A stretch of DNA of 5,840 nucleotides from an uncultured Sphingobium sp. (GCA_946885845.1 CAMPHJ010000087.1:1-5840); one strand, 5' to 3'; shown: positions 1 to 5,746, counted from the first letter of the stretch. Made by a program: numbers and translations. Notes: generated by a model from the sequence alone, not told the origin.

Positions 1-14
1 CCAGCCTGCGCTGG
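1..14. repeat. short hairpin at left edge, possibly the end of a REP-like element
   Basis: The first 14 bases form a perfect 5-bp inverted repeat (CCAGC at 1-5, GCTGG at 10-14) around a CTGC loop, followed by CATGACGG. Many alphaproteobacteria carry dispersed short repeats of this style, a CCAGC/GCTGG-type hairpin followed by ATGACG. The window edge cuts off whatever lies to the left, so the full element cannot be seen. It could equally be the tail of a terminator for a gene outside the window. Confidence 0.35.
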
Positions 15-90
15 CATGACGGAATTATGTCCGTTCTTGCCGATGGCGTTGCCAGGACGGAGCTGTGTCGGTCGACCTGATCCCCGCGTC

Positions 91-129
91 CCAAAACGCA
101 ACGGGCGCGGCATTTGGTGCCGCGCCCGT
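91..129 (-). terminator. intrinsic terminator of the cytochrome c gene
   Basis: A perfect 12-bp GC-rich stem (101-112 pairs with 118-129) closes a 5-nt loop. Read on the minus strand it is followed, after TGCG, by a TTTT run (positions 96-93). It lies about 30 bp past the stop codon of the leftward cytochrome gene, which is where a Rho-independent terminator is expected. The U-tract is short, but the stem is very stable. On the plus strand no T-run follows, so the element reads as one-directional. Confidence 0.8.
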
Positions 130-160
130 CGGGTTGATCGGGAGGGGCAAGCCCCCTGTT

Positions 161-817
161 TTATTTGCCAGCGGCAGCTGGTCCGGTTGCGGGGGCGGCA
201 TTGGCTGGGGCCGTGCCTTCGACGCTTTCGGCGGCGTTTGTTGCGTTGGCGGCAGCTTCGCCCGGCGTTGCGCTGGCTTCGGCCGGTGCGGCGTCGGCGG
301 CGGGCAGGGGCAGGTTGGAGCCTTGCGTGTTCATCCAGGCGATGAGGTTGGCGCGGTCGGCTGGGTTGCCGAGGCCTGCGAAGGTCATCTTGGTGCCGGG
401 GGCGAATTCACGCGGGCTCTTCAGCCAGTGATCCAGATTGTCGAAGGACCAGTTGCCGCCCTTGCTCTTGAGCGCGTCGGAGAAGGCGAAGCCACCCTTG
501 CCCTGGCCGATCGGTTCACCGACGGTGCCGAACAGATTGGGGCCAATGCCGTTGGCGCCGCCCTGGTTGACGGTGTGGCAGGCCGCGCATTTCGCGAAAA
601 CCTTTTCACCCGCAGCGACGTCGGCGCTGGCGAGCAGGGTATTGAGGCTGGGGCCGGCTTCGCCGCCTTCACCTTCGGCTTCGACGCCTTCGATCGCGTA
701 GCCCATCTGCTCGGGGCGTTCGGCGTGATAATAGTGGGAGCTGACAATGCCGCCGCCCAGCGCAATGATTCCTGCGAACAACGCCCAGCCTGCAACGGTG
801 TTGAAACGATCGCCCAT
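161..817 (-). CDS. membrane-anchored class I cytochrome c (CycM/cytochrome c2-like)
   Basis: This is a 218-residue c-type cytochrome, probably carrying electrons in the periplasm while tethered to the inner membrane and passing them towards a terminal oxidase. A single hydrophobic segment near residues 8-27 acts as an uncleaved anchor. An acidic, Glu/Gly-rich linker follows (about 42-56), then the cytochrome domain (about 62-170). The haem site is CAACH at 77-81 and the likely axial methionine is M144 in PGTKM. A tail from about residue 171 is almost entirely Ala, Pro, Thr, Asn and Glu and is probably disordered. The frame opens further upstream, to 895, but I chose the ATG at 817: it immediately precedes the membrane anchor and has an AAGGGA Shine-Dalgarno about 9 nt upstream. 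The 26 extra residues of the longer form are Arg/Ser-rich and unlike a signal. It is divergent from pheA and ends in a strong terminator. The haem motif makes the family call secure; the exact electron partner is inferred. Confidence 0.93.
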   Translation of the reverse strand: MGDRFNTVAGWALFAGIIALGGGIVSSHYYHAERPEQMGYAIEGVEAEGEGGEAGPSLNTLLASADVAAGEKVFAKCAACHTVNQGGANGIGPNLFGTVGEPIGQGKGGFAFSDALKSKGGNWSFDNLDHWLKSPREFAPGTKMTFAGLGNPADRANLIAWMNTQGSNLPLPAADAAPAEASATPGEAAANATNAAESVEGTAPANAAPATGPAAAGK

Positions 818-890
818 TCGCTCGGATTCCCTTGAATTTCTGTTCTGGCGGCTTGGTTTCCGCGCCCCCTTTAGCGCGCTGCCATAATGG

Positions 891-918
891 CGCAATTGCG
901 AACGCGCAACCCGGGTTG
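891..918. promoter_or_regulatory. overlapping palindromes in the divergent cytochrome c/pheA promoter region
   Basis: The 186-bp gap between the two divergent starts contains a perfect 10-bp palindrome CGCAATTGCG (891-900) and a perfect 12-bp palindrome CAACCCGGGTTG (907-918). These are linked by a further inverted repeat, TTGCG (896-900) with CGCAA (905-909). The half-site CGCAA/TTGCG therefore occurs three times in 19 bp. This arrangement suits a dimeric regulator acting on one or both genes, but no regulator is identifiable. CATAAT at 883-888 resembles a -10 box, but I could not pair it with a convincing -35 box. The rest of the gap (818-890 and 919-1003) shows nothing further I can name. 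Confidence 0.35.
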
Positions 919-1003
919 AACGTCAGGGGCTGTGCTTTTGGCGAGCGCATGTCGCTCTCACGCTTGCGCGCGCGCGTGGGAGTGCCTAAGCGCGCTCGCG
1001 TCC

Positions 1004-1894
1004 ATGGAAAACTATCCCGCCCCTGCTCGCGCCATCGTCGCCGAACTCGCCGCCAAGGCCGCGACCGACCCCGCCCGCGCCGTCGCCTATCAGGGCGCGC
1101 CGGGAGCGAATTCCCACCTTGCCGCGCTGGGATATGCGCCCGATTGCGTGCCGCTGCCCTGTTTCGCGTTTGAAGATGCGATCGACGCCGTGCGTCAGGG
1201 ACTGGCGGCGCGCGCGATAATCCCCATCGAAAACAGCCTGCATGGCCGCGTCGCCGACATGCATTTCCTGCTGCCCGAATCGGGGCTGCACATCATCGAC
1301 GAATATTTTCTGCGCATTCGCCACTGCCTGATGGCGGTGGACGATGCGCCGGTGAAGAGCGCGATCAGCCACCCGCAGGCATTAGGGCAGTGCCGCCATT
1401 ATCTGCGGGAGCGCGGGATTGCGCCGGTGGCTTATGCCGATACGGCCGGGGCGGCCGCGCTGGTCGCACAATCGCGCAAGCCGGGCGAGGGGGCAATCGC
1501 GCCCTATCTGGCGGCGGAGCTTTACGGCCTGCGGGTGGTGGCGGAAAATATCGAGGATAGCGACGATAATATGACGCGATTCCTGGTGCTGGCGCGCGAA
1601 CCCCATATGCCCCAGCCCAATGCCGGGCCGGTCATGACGACATTCCTGTTCGAGGTGAAGAATGTGCCCGCCGCCCTGTACAAGGCGATGGGCGGCTTTG
1701 CCACGAACGGCGTCAACATGACGAAGCTGGAAAGCTATCAGCGGGGCGCGAGCTTTGCGGCGACAGAATTTTTCTGCGACATTGAAGGGATGCCCGGCGA
1801 CCCGGCGGTCGATCGGGCGCTGGCCGAACTGGAATTCCATTGCAAATGGGTGCGCATGCTGGGCAGCTACCCCCAGGCGCGCGTGCGGACTTAG
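1004..1894 (+). CDS. pheA: prephenate dehydratase
   Basis: This cytoplasmic enzyme converts prephenate to phenylpyruvate with loss of water and CO2, the committed step to phenylalanine. The 296-residue protein is the monofunctional form, with no chorismate mutase domain. The catalytic prephenate dehydratase domain spans about 26-200: GAPGANS (31-37), PIENS (74-78), SHPQALGQC (122-130) and the catalytic NMTRF with Thr191-Phe193. A C-terminal ACT domain (about 211-290) should bind phenylalanine for feedback inhibition; it carries the VPAALYK and TKLESY motifs (221-227, 240-245) in place of the enterobacterial GALV and ESRP. The frame is open from a GTG at 932, but I chose the ATG at 1004: the 24 extra residues are Cys/Arg/Ala-rich and not typical of the family, whereas this start gives the usual length. 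No strong Shine-Dalgarno is seen; GGGAG lies about 20 nt upstream. The gene appears monocistronic, since a dispersed repeat begins at its stop codon. Confidence 0.96.
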   Translation: MENYPAPARAIVAELAAKAATDPARAVAYQGAPGANSHLAALGYAPDCVPLPCFAFEDAIDAVRQGLAARAIIPIENSLHGRVADMHFLLPESGLHIIDEYFLRIRHCLMAVDDAPVKSAISHPQALGQCRHYLRERGIAPVAYADTAGAAALVAQSRKPGEGAIAPYLAAELYGLRVVAENIEDSDDNMTRFLVLAREPHMPQPNAGPVMTTFLFEVKNVPAALYKAMGGFATNGVNMTKLESYQRGASFAATEFFCDIEGMPGDPAVDRALAELEFHCKWVRMLGSYPQARVRT

Positions 1895-1980
1895 ATCGCG
1901 CTGCGTTTAATCGGACGCAGGTCGCGCGCTCTAGTTTTTTAAGCGCAAAACCGGTTCCCACTTTTGCGCACGATGCTCTA
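1894..1980. repeat. alphaproteobacterial-type dispersed intergenic repeat
   Basis: This roughly 87-bp non-coding element resembles a family of dispersed repeats I recognise from Sphingomonadales and Rhizobiales intergenic regions, with a GATCGCGCTGCG start, a CGCGCTCTAG middle and an AAACCGGTTCCCACTTTTGC-type core. It contains two hairpins: CTGCGT/ACGCAG (1901-1906 with 1915-1920) and GCGCAAAA/TTTTGCGC (1943-1950 with 1962-1969). It also holds a direct repeat GCTCTAG (1928-1934 and 1975-1981) and a T6 run (1935-1940). Its first base is the last base of the pheA stop codon, so it may have replaced or become the pheA terminator. The family identification is from memory; the hairpins are seen directly. 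Confidence 0.7.
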
Positions 1981-1982
1981 GG

Positions 1983-2014
1983 TGTCCGCCGCATCCGCCT
2001 TTCACCAGCGGACA
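1983..2014. promoter_or_regulatory. inverted repeat upstream of the hydroxylase gene
   Basis: A perfect 7-bp inverted repeat, TGTCCGC (1983-1989) and GCGGACA (2008-2014), is separated by 18 bp and ends 19 bp before the hydroxylase start codon. It could be an operator or a hairpin in the 5' leader. The half-sites are GC-rich, so chance occurrence is possible. Confidence 0.25.
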
Positions 2015-2033
2015 AGCGTGGTTATAGGGGGGC

Positions 2034-2762
2034 ATGGTCGCGGCACTGATCCCGTCCGCTCTGATAATGAGCGCCATCGTCGCTGTTCGCTACCTGTTGA
2101 CCAGCGGCGGTTTCGCGTTGGCGACGCATGTGCGTCGTCCCGGCCTGTACCGTGGCCTGAGGCAGCAGATCGGTCGAGAAATCGGATGGTCGCTGACTGC
2201 CGCGCTGATATATGGCGTGCCCGCGGGCGTCGTCGCCTGGGGATGGCAGGCGCATGGATGGACGCGCATCTATAGCGACGTCGATGCCTGGCCGCAATGG
2301 TATCTGCCGGTTTCGGTGCTGATCTACCTGGCCGCGCATGACAGCTGGTTTTATTGGACGCATCGATGGATGCACCGGCCCCGCCCATTCCGCATCCTGC
2401 ACGCGGTCCATCACGCCAGTCGCCCGCCCACGGCCTGGGCGGCGATGAGCTTTCACCCGTGGGAGGCGCTGACCGGCGCCATCGTCATCCCGCTGCTGGT
2501 GTTGATCATCCCCATCCACATCGCGGCGCTGGGACTGGTGCTGGCCATCATGACGGTCATGGGCGTGTCCAATCACATGGGGTGGGAGATGTTTCCGCGC
2601 TTCATCGTGCATGGGCCATTGGGAAAATGGCTGATAACCGCCAGCCATCATCAGCGGCATCATGATCTCTATAAATGCAATTATGGCCTTTATTTCCGTT
2701 TCTGGGACCGGCTTTGCGGCACGGACCGGGGGCTGGGCGGCTTTAAGGGGGAGAAGGTTTGA
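2034..2762 (+). CDS. sterol desaturase / fatty acid hydroxylase superfamily membrane protein
   Basis: This 242-residue integral membrane protein has the histidine clusters of the di-iron hydroxylase/desaturase superfamily, which uses O2 and electrons to hydroxylate or desaturate lipids or carotenoids. The clusters are H102 with H110 and H114, HAVHH at 123-127, H141, H181, and HHQRHH at 205-210 near the C-terminus; together they supply the expected metal ligands. Hydrophobic stretches at about 5-28, 50-70, 88-106 and 146-178 fit the usual membrane fold. An in-frame TAG at 2025 makes the ATG at 2034 the first possible start. The G-rich AGGGGGG (2026-2032) sits unusually close to it, leaving one base between. 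A later ATG at 2067 has no better ribosome site. The gene overlaps the DUF2141 gene by 4 bp. The substrate cannot be read from the sequence; sterol, fatty-acyl, sphingolipid or carotenoid are all possible. Confidence 0.9.
   Translation: MVAALIPSALIMSAIVAVRYLLTSGGFALATHVRRPGLYRGLRQQIGREIGWSLTAALIYGVPAGVVAWGWQAHGWTRIYSDVDAWPQWYLPVSVLIYLAAHDSWFYWTHRWMHRPRPFRILHAVHHASRPPTAWAAMSFHPWEALTGAIVIPLLVLIIPIHIAALGLVLAIMTVMGVSNHMGWEMFPRFIVHGPLGKWLITASHHQRHHDLYKCNYGLYFRFWDRLCGTDRGLGGFKGEKV
2747..2753 (+). promoter_or_regulatory. Shine-Dalgarno that fixes the TTG start of the DUF2141 gene
   Basis: GGGGGAG lies inside the last codons of the hydroxylase gene, five bases before the TTG at 2759. It supports the rare TTG start and gives a TTGA stop/start overlap, which favours translational coupling. 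Confidence 0.65.
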
Positions 2763-3190
2763 AGCCTGTTCTTTGTGCCTTCATTGGCTTCATGCTGGCG
2801 GGGTCGGCCCCGGCGGATCAAGCGCAACCGCTGAGCATCAGCGTACATGGCCTGCGTTCCACCAAGGGGCAGATATTGGTCTGCGTCACGCGGCAGGCGC
2901 GCTATTTCCCCGATTGCAGCAAGGACCCCGACCGGCGCCACCTGACCATCGCCGCGACGGATCAGGCGATGCCGCTGGGCGTCGTGCCCCCCGGCGATTA
3001 CGGGCTGGCGATCATCCACGATGAAAATGCCAATGGAAAGCTCGACACATTTGCCGGGATTCCGCGGGAGGGTGTCGGGTTTTCCCGCAATCCACCGATC
3101 CGTTTCGGCCCGCCCAGCTTTCGATCCGCTCAATTTTCCGTCGCGGGGGGAGCGGTGCGTCAGGATGTGAAGGTGAAATATTTCCTCTGA
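2759..3190 (+). CDS. secreted DUF2141 family protein
   Basis: This 143-residue exported protein of unknown function begins with a signal peptide: a hydrophobic core over about 3-14, with likely cleavage after GSAPA near residue 19. The mature part matches the DUF2141 pattern as I know it. There is an early beta-strand region with GQILVCV (37-43), a central HDENANGKLD (87-96), then GIPREGVGFS (100-109) and FGPPSF (116-121). The DxNxNGxLD stretch (D88 to D96) resembles a calcium-binding loop. C42 and C53 could form a disulfide in the periplasm. The start is a TTG overlapping the hydroxylase TGA, chosen because a strong Shine-Dalgarno sits five bases upstream and the signal peptide starts right there (MKPVL). 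The coupling suggests co-expression with the membrane hydroxylase, but no shared pathway is established here. Family confidence is good; biochemical role unknown. Confidence 0.87.
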   Translation: MKPVLCAFIGFMLAGSAPADQAQPLSISVHGLRSTKGQILVCVTRQARYFPDCSKDPDRRHLTIAATDQAMPLGVVPPGDYGLAIIHDENANGKLDTFAGIPREGVGFSRNPPIRFGPPSFRSAQFSVAGGAVRQDVKVKYFL

Positions 3191-3230
3191 TCCCGGTGAT
3201 TTGGAACCCGTGATGGGATCGAAACATTTT
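3189..3230 (+). terminator. possible weak terminator after the DUF2141 gene
   Basis: GATCCC (3189-3194) pairs with GGGATC (3215-3220) across a 20-nt loop, and a TTTT run follows at 3227-3230. The stem overlaps the TGA stop codon, and the loop is long for an efficient intrinsic terminator. It overlaps the promoter candidate described separately, so at most one of these readings may be functional. Confidence 0.25.
3203..3228 (+). promoter_or_regulatory. candidate EcfG-like promoter for the MipA/OmpV gene
   Basis: GGAAC (3203-3207), a 17-bp spacer and CATT (3225-3228) match the alphaproteobacterial general-stress sigma factor pattern (GGAAC, 16-17 bp, CGTT) except for one -10 base. Transcription would start near 3235, giving a leader of about 45 nt. 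A single match of this length could be chance. Confidence 0.3.
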
Positions 3231-3280
3231 AGGATTCAATATTTCTTCAGGGCAGCTTCTTTCAGGGAACAGGGGATTTC

Positions 3281-4126
3281 ATGAATCATCGTCACCTTTA
3301 TGCCGTCGGCGCATGCCTGGCGGCGCTTTCGACGGCGAATCCGGCGTTTGCGCAGCAGGAAGACAGCAATTCGCTGACCGTAGGCGTGGGTGTCGCGGCG
3401 ATCCCCAGCTATGAAGGGTCGGACGATTATCGCGTCATTCCCGTGCCCCAGCTGCGCGGCAAGGTCAGCGACTTCGCCTTCTGGACGCGCGGGCCGGGAC
3501 TGTATTTCGATGCGATCCCCAATACTGACCCGAACGGGCTGGATTTTCAGTTGGGGCCGGTTGTCACGGTTCGATTCGATCGTTCCAGCCTGAAGAATAT
3601 CAAGGATGACGCCGTCCGCGATCTGGGCAAGCGCGATGTGGCCGTTGAAGTTGGCGGCTTTGTCGGCATCGGCAAAACCGGGGTCATCACCAGCGCTTAC
3701 GACAATCTGTCGGCTCGCGTCGCCGTGACCAAGGATGTGGCTGGCGCGCATGGCAGCATGGTCGTTACGCCTGCGATCGAATATTTCACCCCGCTGTCGA
3801 CCCGCAGCTTCGTGGGCATGGGCATTTCCGCCGATTATGTCGGCAAGGGCTATGGCCGCTATTATTATGACATCGATGCGGCGGACTCTCTCGCCTCCGG
3901 GCTTCCCGCCTATTCGGCGGCGGGGGACAAGGCAGGGTTCAAGCGGGTGGGCGTCAACCTGACCGGCGGCGTGTCACTGTCGGGCGACATTCGCAAGGGC
4001 TGGGCGCTGTTCGCGCTGGCCGGTTATTCGCGGATGCTGGGCGACTATGCCGATTCGCCGGTGGTCAGCATCGCGGGGTCGCGCAGCCAATGGGCAGGTG
4101 CGGTGGGCGTCGGTTATACCTTCTGA
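3281..4126 (+). CDS. MipA/OmpV family outer membrane protein
   Basis: This 281-residue protein is a predicted outer membrane beta-barrel. It starts with a signal peptide (hydrophobic about 7-18, cleavage after AFA at residue 24). The MipA/OmpV signature near the mature N-terminus is visible as PSYEGSDDY followed by PVPQ (42-57). Alternating hydrophobic strands run through the body, and it ends in GVGYTF: a C-terminal aromatic residue is the usual barrel-assembly signal. In E. coli MipA is a scaffold for the lytic transglycosylase MltA and PBP1B; whether this homologue does the same is unknown, since family members also act in antibiotic and osmotic responses. The ATG at 3281 is preceded by AGGGGA about six bases upstream. 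It is separated by 90 bp from the DUF2141 gene and by 85 bp from the next gene, so it is probably its own transcription unit. Length is typical of the family. Confidence 0.92.
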   Translation: MNHRHLYAVGACLAALSTANPAFAQQEDSNSLTVGVGVAAIPSYEGSDDYRVIPVPQLRGKVSDFAFWTRGPGLYFDAIPNTDPNGLDFQLGPVVTVRFDRSSLKNIKDDAVRDLGKRDVAVEVGGFVGIGKTGVITSAYDNLSARVAVTKDVAGAHGSMVVTPAIEYFTPLSTRSFVGMGISADYVGKGYGRYYYDIDAADSLASGLPAYSAAGDKAGFKRVGVNLTGGVSLSGDIRKGWALFALAGYSRMLGDYADSPVVSIAGSRSQWAGAVGVGYTF

Positions 4127-4136
4127 ACCACTCTCT

Positions 4137-4165
4137 TGTCCCGACAGGGTGACGCCCCCCATATT
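4137..4165 (+). promoter_or_regulatory. candidate sigma-70-type promoter of the thioredoxin-TPR operon
   Basis: TTGTCC (4137-4142) and CATATT (4160-4165) are spaced by 17 bp and each matches four of six consensus positions; the preceding C gives the CTTG often seen in alphaproteobacterial -35 boxes. Transcription would start around 4172, about 40 nt before the GTG. It is the best match in the 85-bp gap, but is not verified. Confidence 0.4.
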
Positions 4166-4211
4166 GCGCTGTATGGACGCGGCACCCAACCGCATGGCAG
4201 GAGAATGAAAC

Positions 4212-5123
4212 GTGGCGACCCTTGGAATGAGCGACACCGATAAGGCTGCGGTGGAGGCGTTCCGCCGCGACGTGGTGGACCCATCGCGCACTCAACTGGT
4301 GATCGTGGATTTCTGGGCCGAATGGTGCGGCCCGTGCAAGCAACTGACCCCGATCATCGAAAAGGTCTGCGCAGATTATGCGGCCAAGGGCGTCAAGCTG
4401 GTCAAGGTCAATGTCGATGAGAACAAATTCATCGCCGCGCAGTTTCGCGTGCAGTCGATCCCGACCGTTTACGCCGTGTTCCAGGGGCAGCCGGTCGCCG
4501 ACCTGAGCCAGGCGCGCACCGAAGGACAGTTGAAGCAATATTTCGACCAGCTGCTGTCTCAGCTTCCGATTGAGTCGGAAGAGAAAGACCAACTGGAAGA
4601 AATCGCGCCATTGATCGCGATGGGCGAAGAGCTGTTGACCGGCGGCGAGCACGAGCGCGCGCTGTCGGTATTCGACCAGATCGCGCAGATGGTGCCCGAC
4701 AATGCCGAGGTCGCAGCCGGACAGGCGCGGGCGCTGGTCGGGCTGGCGCGACTGGACGATGCGGACGCGGTGCTGGCCGCGCTGCCCGACGATGTCGCCA
4801 AGGACCATGTCATCGACCGTGCGCGCGCGGCCATCGCTCTGGCGCGCGACGCCCGTCCTGTCGCCGACCTGTCAGGGGTCGAGACACGCGTTGCCGCCAA
4901 TCCCGACGATCATGAAGCGCGTTTCGAACTGGCTGGCGGGCTGATGGCCAATGGCGACCGTGACCGCGCGGCGGAAGAGTTGCTGGAGATGATCCGCCGC
5001 GACCGTGAATGGAATGAGGGCGCGGCGCGTGCGCAGTTGCTGACGCTGTTCGAAGCGACGGGGCTGGAAGATCCCTGGGTCGCGGCGCAGCGACGTAAGC
5101 TGTCGCAGATTCTGTTTTCCTGA
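4212..5123 (+). CDS. thioredoxin-TPR protein, CnoX/YbbN type
   Basis: This 303-residue cytoplasmic protein joins a thioredoxin domain (about 8-118) to a C-terminal tetratricopeptide-like helical region (about 130-300). The active site is intact, WCGPC at 38-42, with the cis-proline IPT at 83-85, so it should be redox-active. E. coli CnoX (YbbN) has lost the first cysteine and works as a chlorine-activated holdase handing clients to GroEL; alphaproteobacterial relatives with a full CGPC pair are known to retain oxidoreductase activity. By family, the role is protecting proteins from oxidative damage and unfolding. The GTG at 4212 was chosen because AGGAG (4199-4203) lies 8 nt upstream; an ATG at 4227 would trim five residues without a better ribosome site. 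Helix pairs with Ala/Leu periodicity are visible at 133-160, 163-190 and 235-262. Only 11 bases separate it from the LON-domain gene, so an operon is likely. The symbol cnoX would be reasonable but is not assigned. Confidence 0.92.
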   Translation: MATLGMSDTDKAAVEAFRRDVVDPSRTQLVIVDFWAEWCGPCKQLTPIIEKVCADYAAKGVKLVKVNVDENKFIAAQFRVQSIPTVYAVFQGQPVADLSQARTEGQLKQYFDQLLSQLPIESEEKDQLEEIAPLIAMGEELLTGGEHERALSVFDQIAQMVPDNAEVAAGQARALVGLARLDDADAVLAALPDDVAKDHVIDRARAAIALARDARPVADLSGVETRVAANPDDHEARFELAGGLMANGDRDRAAEELLEMIRRDREWNEGAARAQLLTLFEATGLEDPWVAAQRRKLSQILFS

Positions 5124-5134
5124 CGGTTCGTCCG

Positions 5135-5746
5135 GTGAATCGCGCCCGCGTCTCCATATTTCCGTTGTCAGGCGCGTTGCTGCTGCCGGGAATGGAGTTG
5201 CCGCTCCATATCTTTGAACCCCGTTATCGCGCGCTGATTCACGACGCGATGGCGCGGGACCGCCGCATCGGCATGATCCAGCCGCGCGCGGAGGGGGATA
5301 AGCCAGCGCTGTTCGACATGGGTTGCCTGGGCCATATCAACCATATCGAGGCGTTGGAGGATGGCCGGTTCAATATCATCCTGAAAGGGCTGGCCCGTTT
5401 CCGGGTGATCCGCGAACTGGATGTTTCCACTGCCTTTCGCCAGATAGAGGCGGATGTGGAGCAGGCCCCTGAGGATGAAGTGCTGGCCGCCGTCGAACGG
5501 GCGTCGGTCGAGCTGGAGGCGCGCCGCTTCGCCGAAGCGCTGGGCTATGTGGTGGATTGGACCGCTGTGTCGCGGCTGGACGACATGTCGTTGATCAACG
5601 GCATAGCCCAGGTCGTGCCGTTCGATCCGGCGGCCAAGCAAACGCTGCTGGAGGCGGACAATCTGCGCGAACGGGCGGACCGGATCGTCCAGTTGATGCA
5701 GATTGTGGGGCGCATCGAGCGCAATGGCGGCGGCACCATGCAATGA
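5135..5746 (+). CDS. stand-alone LON substrate-binding domain protein
   Basis: This 203-residue protein consists only of the N-terminal (substrate-binding) domain of Lon-type proteases, with no Walker-type ATPase motif and no protease domain. Diagnostic features are FPLSGALLLPGMELPLHIFEPRY (split here as FPLSG at 9-13, LPGMELPLHIF at 17-27 and EPRYRAL at 28-34), then GCLGHI (63-68), GRFNIILKG (77-85) and a helical C-terminal part with VPFDPAAKQ (161-169). Such short proteins are widespread in bacteria; an adaptor or substrate-recognition role is proposed by analogy with Lon and has not been shown. The GTG at 5135 is chosen because it opens right at the domain start; no good Shine-Dalgarno is seen, so expression may depend on translation of the gene 11 bases upstream. 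Its stop overlaps the next start by 4 bp. Confidence 0.9.
   Translation: MNRARVSIFPLSGALLLPGMELPLHIFEPRYRALIHDAMARDRRIGMIQPRAEGDKPALFDMGCLGHINHIEALEDGRFNIILKGLARFRVIRELDVSTAFRQIEADVEQAPEDEVLAAVERASVELEARRFAEALGYVVDWTAVSRLDDMSLINGIAQVVPFDPAAKQTLLEADNLRERADRIVQLMQIVGRIERNGGGTMQ

Noticed and set aside
70..77. GGTCGACC palindrome in the left non-coding stretch
   Set aside because: An isolated 8-bp palindrome made of common bases; no partner site or gene context gives it meaning.
65..835. 256-codon open frame on the plus strand opposite the cytochrome c gene
   Set aside because: It is the antisense shadow of a GC-rich gene: it runs through the perfect terminator stem at 101-129, its Gly/Ala/Val-rich translation shows no recognisable domain, and the opposite strand has a clear CAACH haem motif.
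818..895. 26-residue N-terminal extension of the cytochrome c from a start at 895
   Set aside because: The extra residues are polar and basic and would precede the membrane anchor; the ATG at 817 has a good Shine-Dalgarno and begins just before the hydrophobic segment.
932..1003. N-terminal 24-residue extension of PheA from a GTG at 932
   Set aside because: The extension is Cys/Arg/Ala-rich and unlike the family; the ATG at 1004 gives a normal-length protein. Absence of a strong ribosome site at 1004 leaves small doubt.
2022..2663. 213-codon minus-strand frame opposite the hydroxylase
   Set aside because: His/Arg/Gln-rich translation mirrors the histidine-box coding strand; no ribosome site or motif supports it.
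4136..4148. TGTC-CC-GACA symmetry after the MipA gene, considered as a terminator
   Set aside because: The 4-bp arms leave a 2-nt loop and no T-run follows; the same bases are better read as part of a promoter -35 region.
4065..4808. 247-codon minus-strand frame spanning the end of the MipA gene and half of the thioredoxin-TPR gene
   Set aside because: It crosses a real intergenic region and overlaps two strongly supported genes in antisense; its translation is Arg/His/Gln-rich with no recognisable motif.
5168..5743. 191-codon minus-strand frame opposite the LON-domain gene
   Set aside because: Antisense shadow; the sense strand has the full LON-domain motif set and correct operon spacing.
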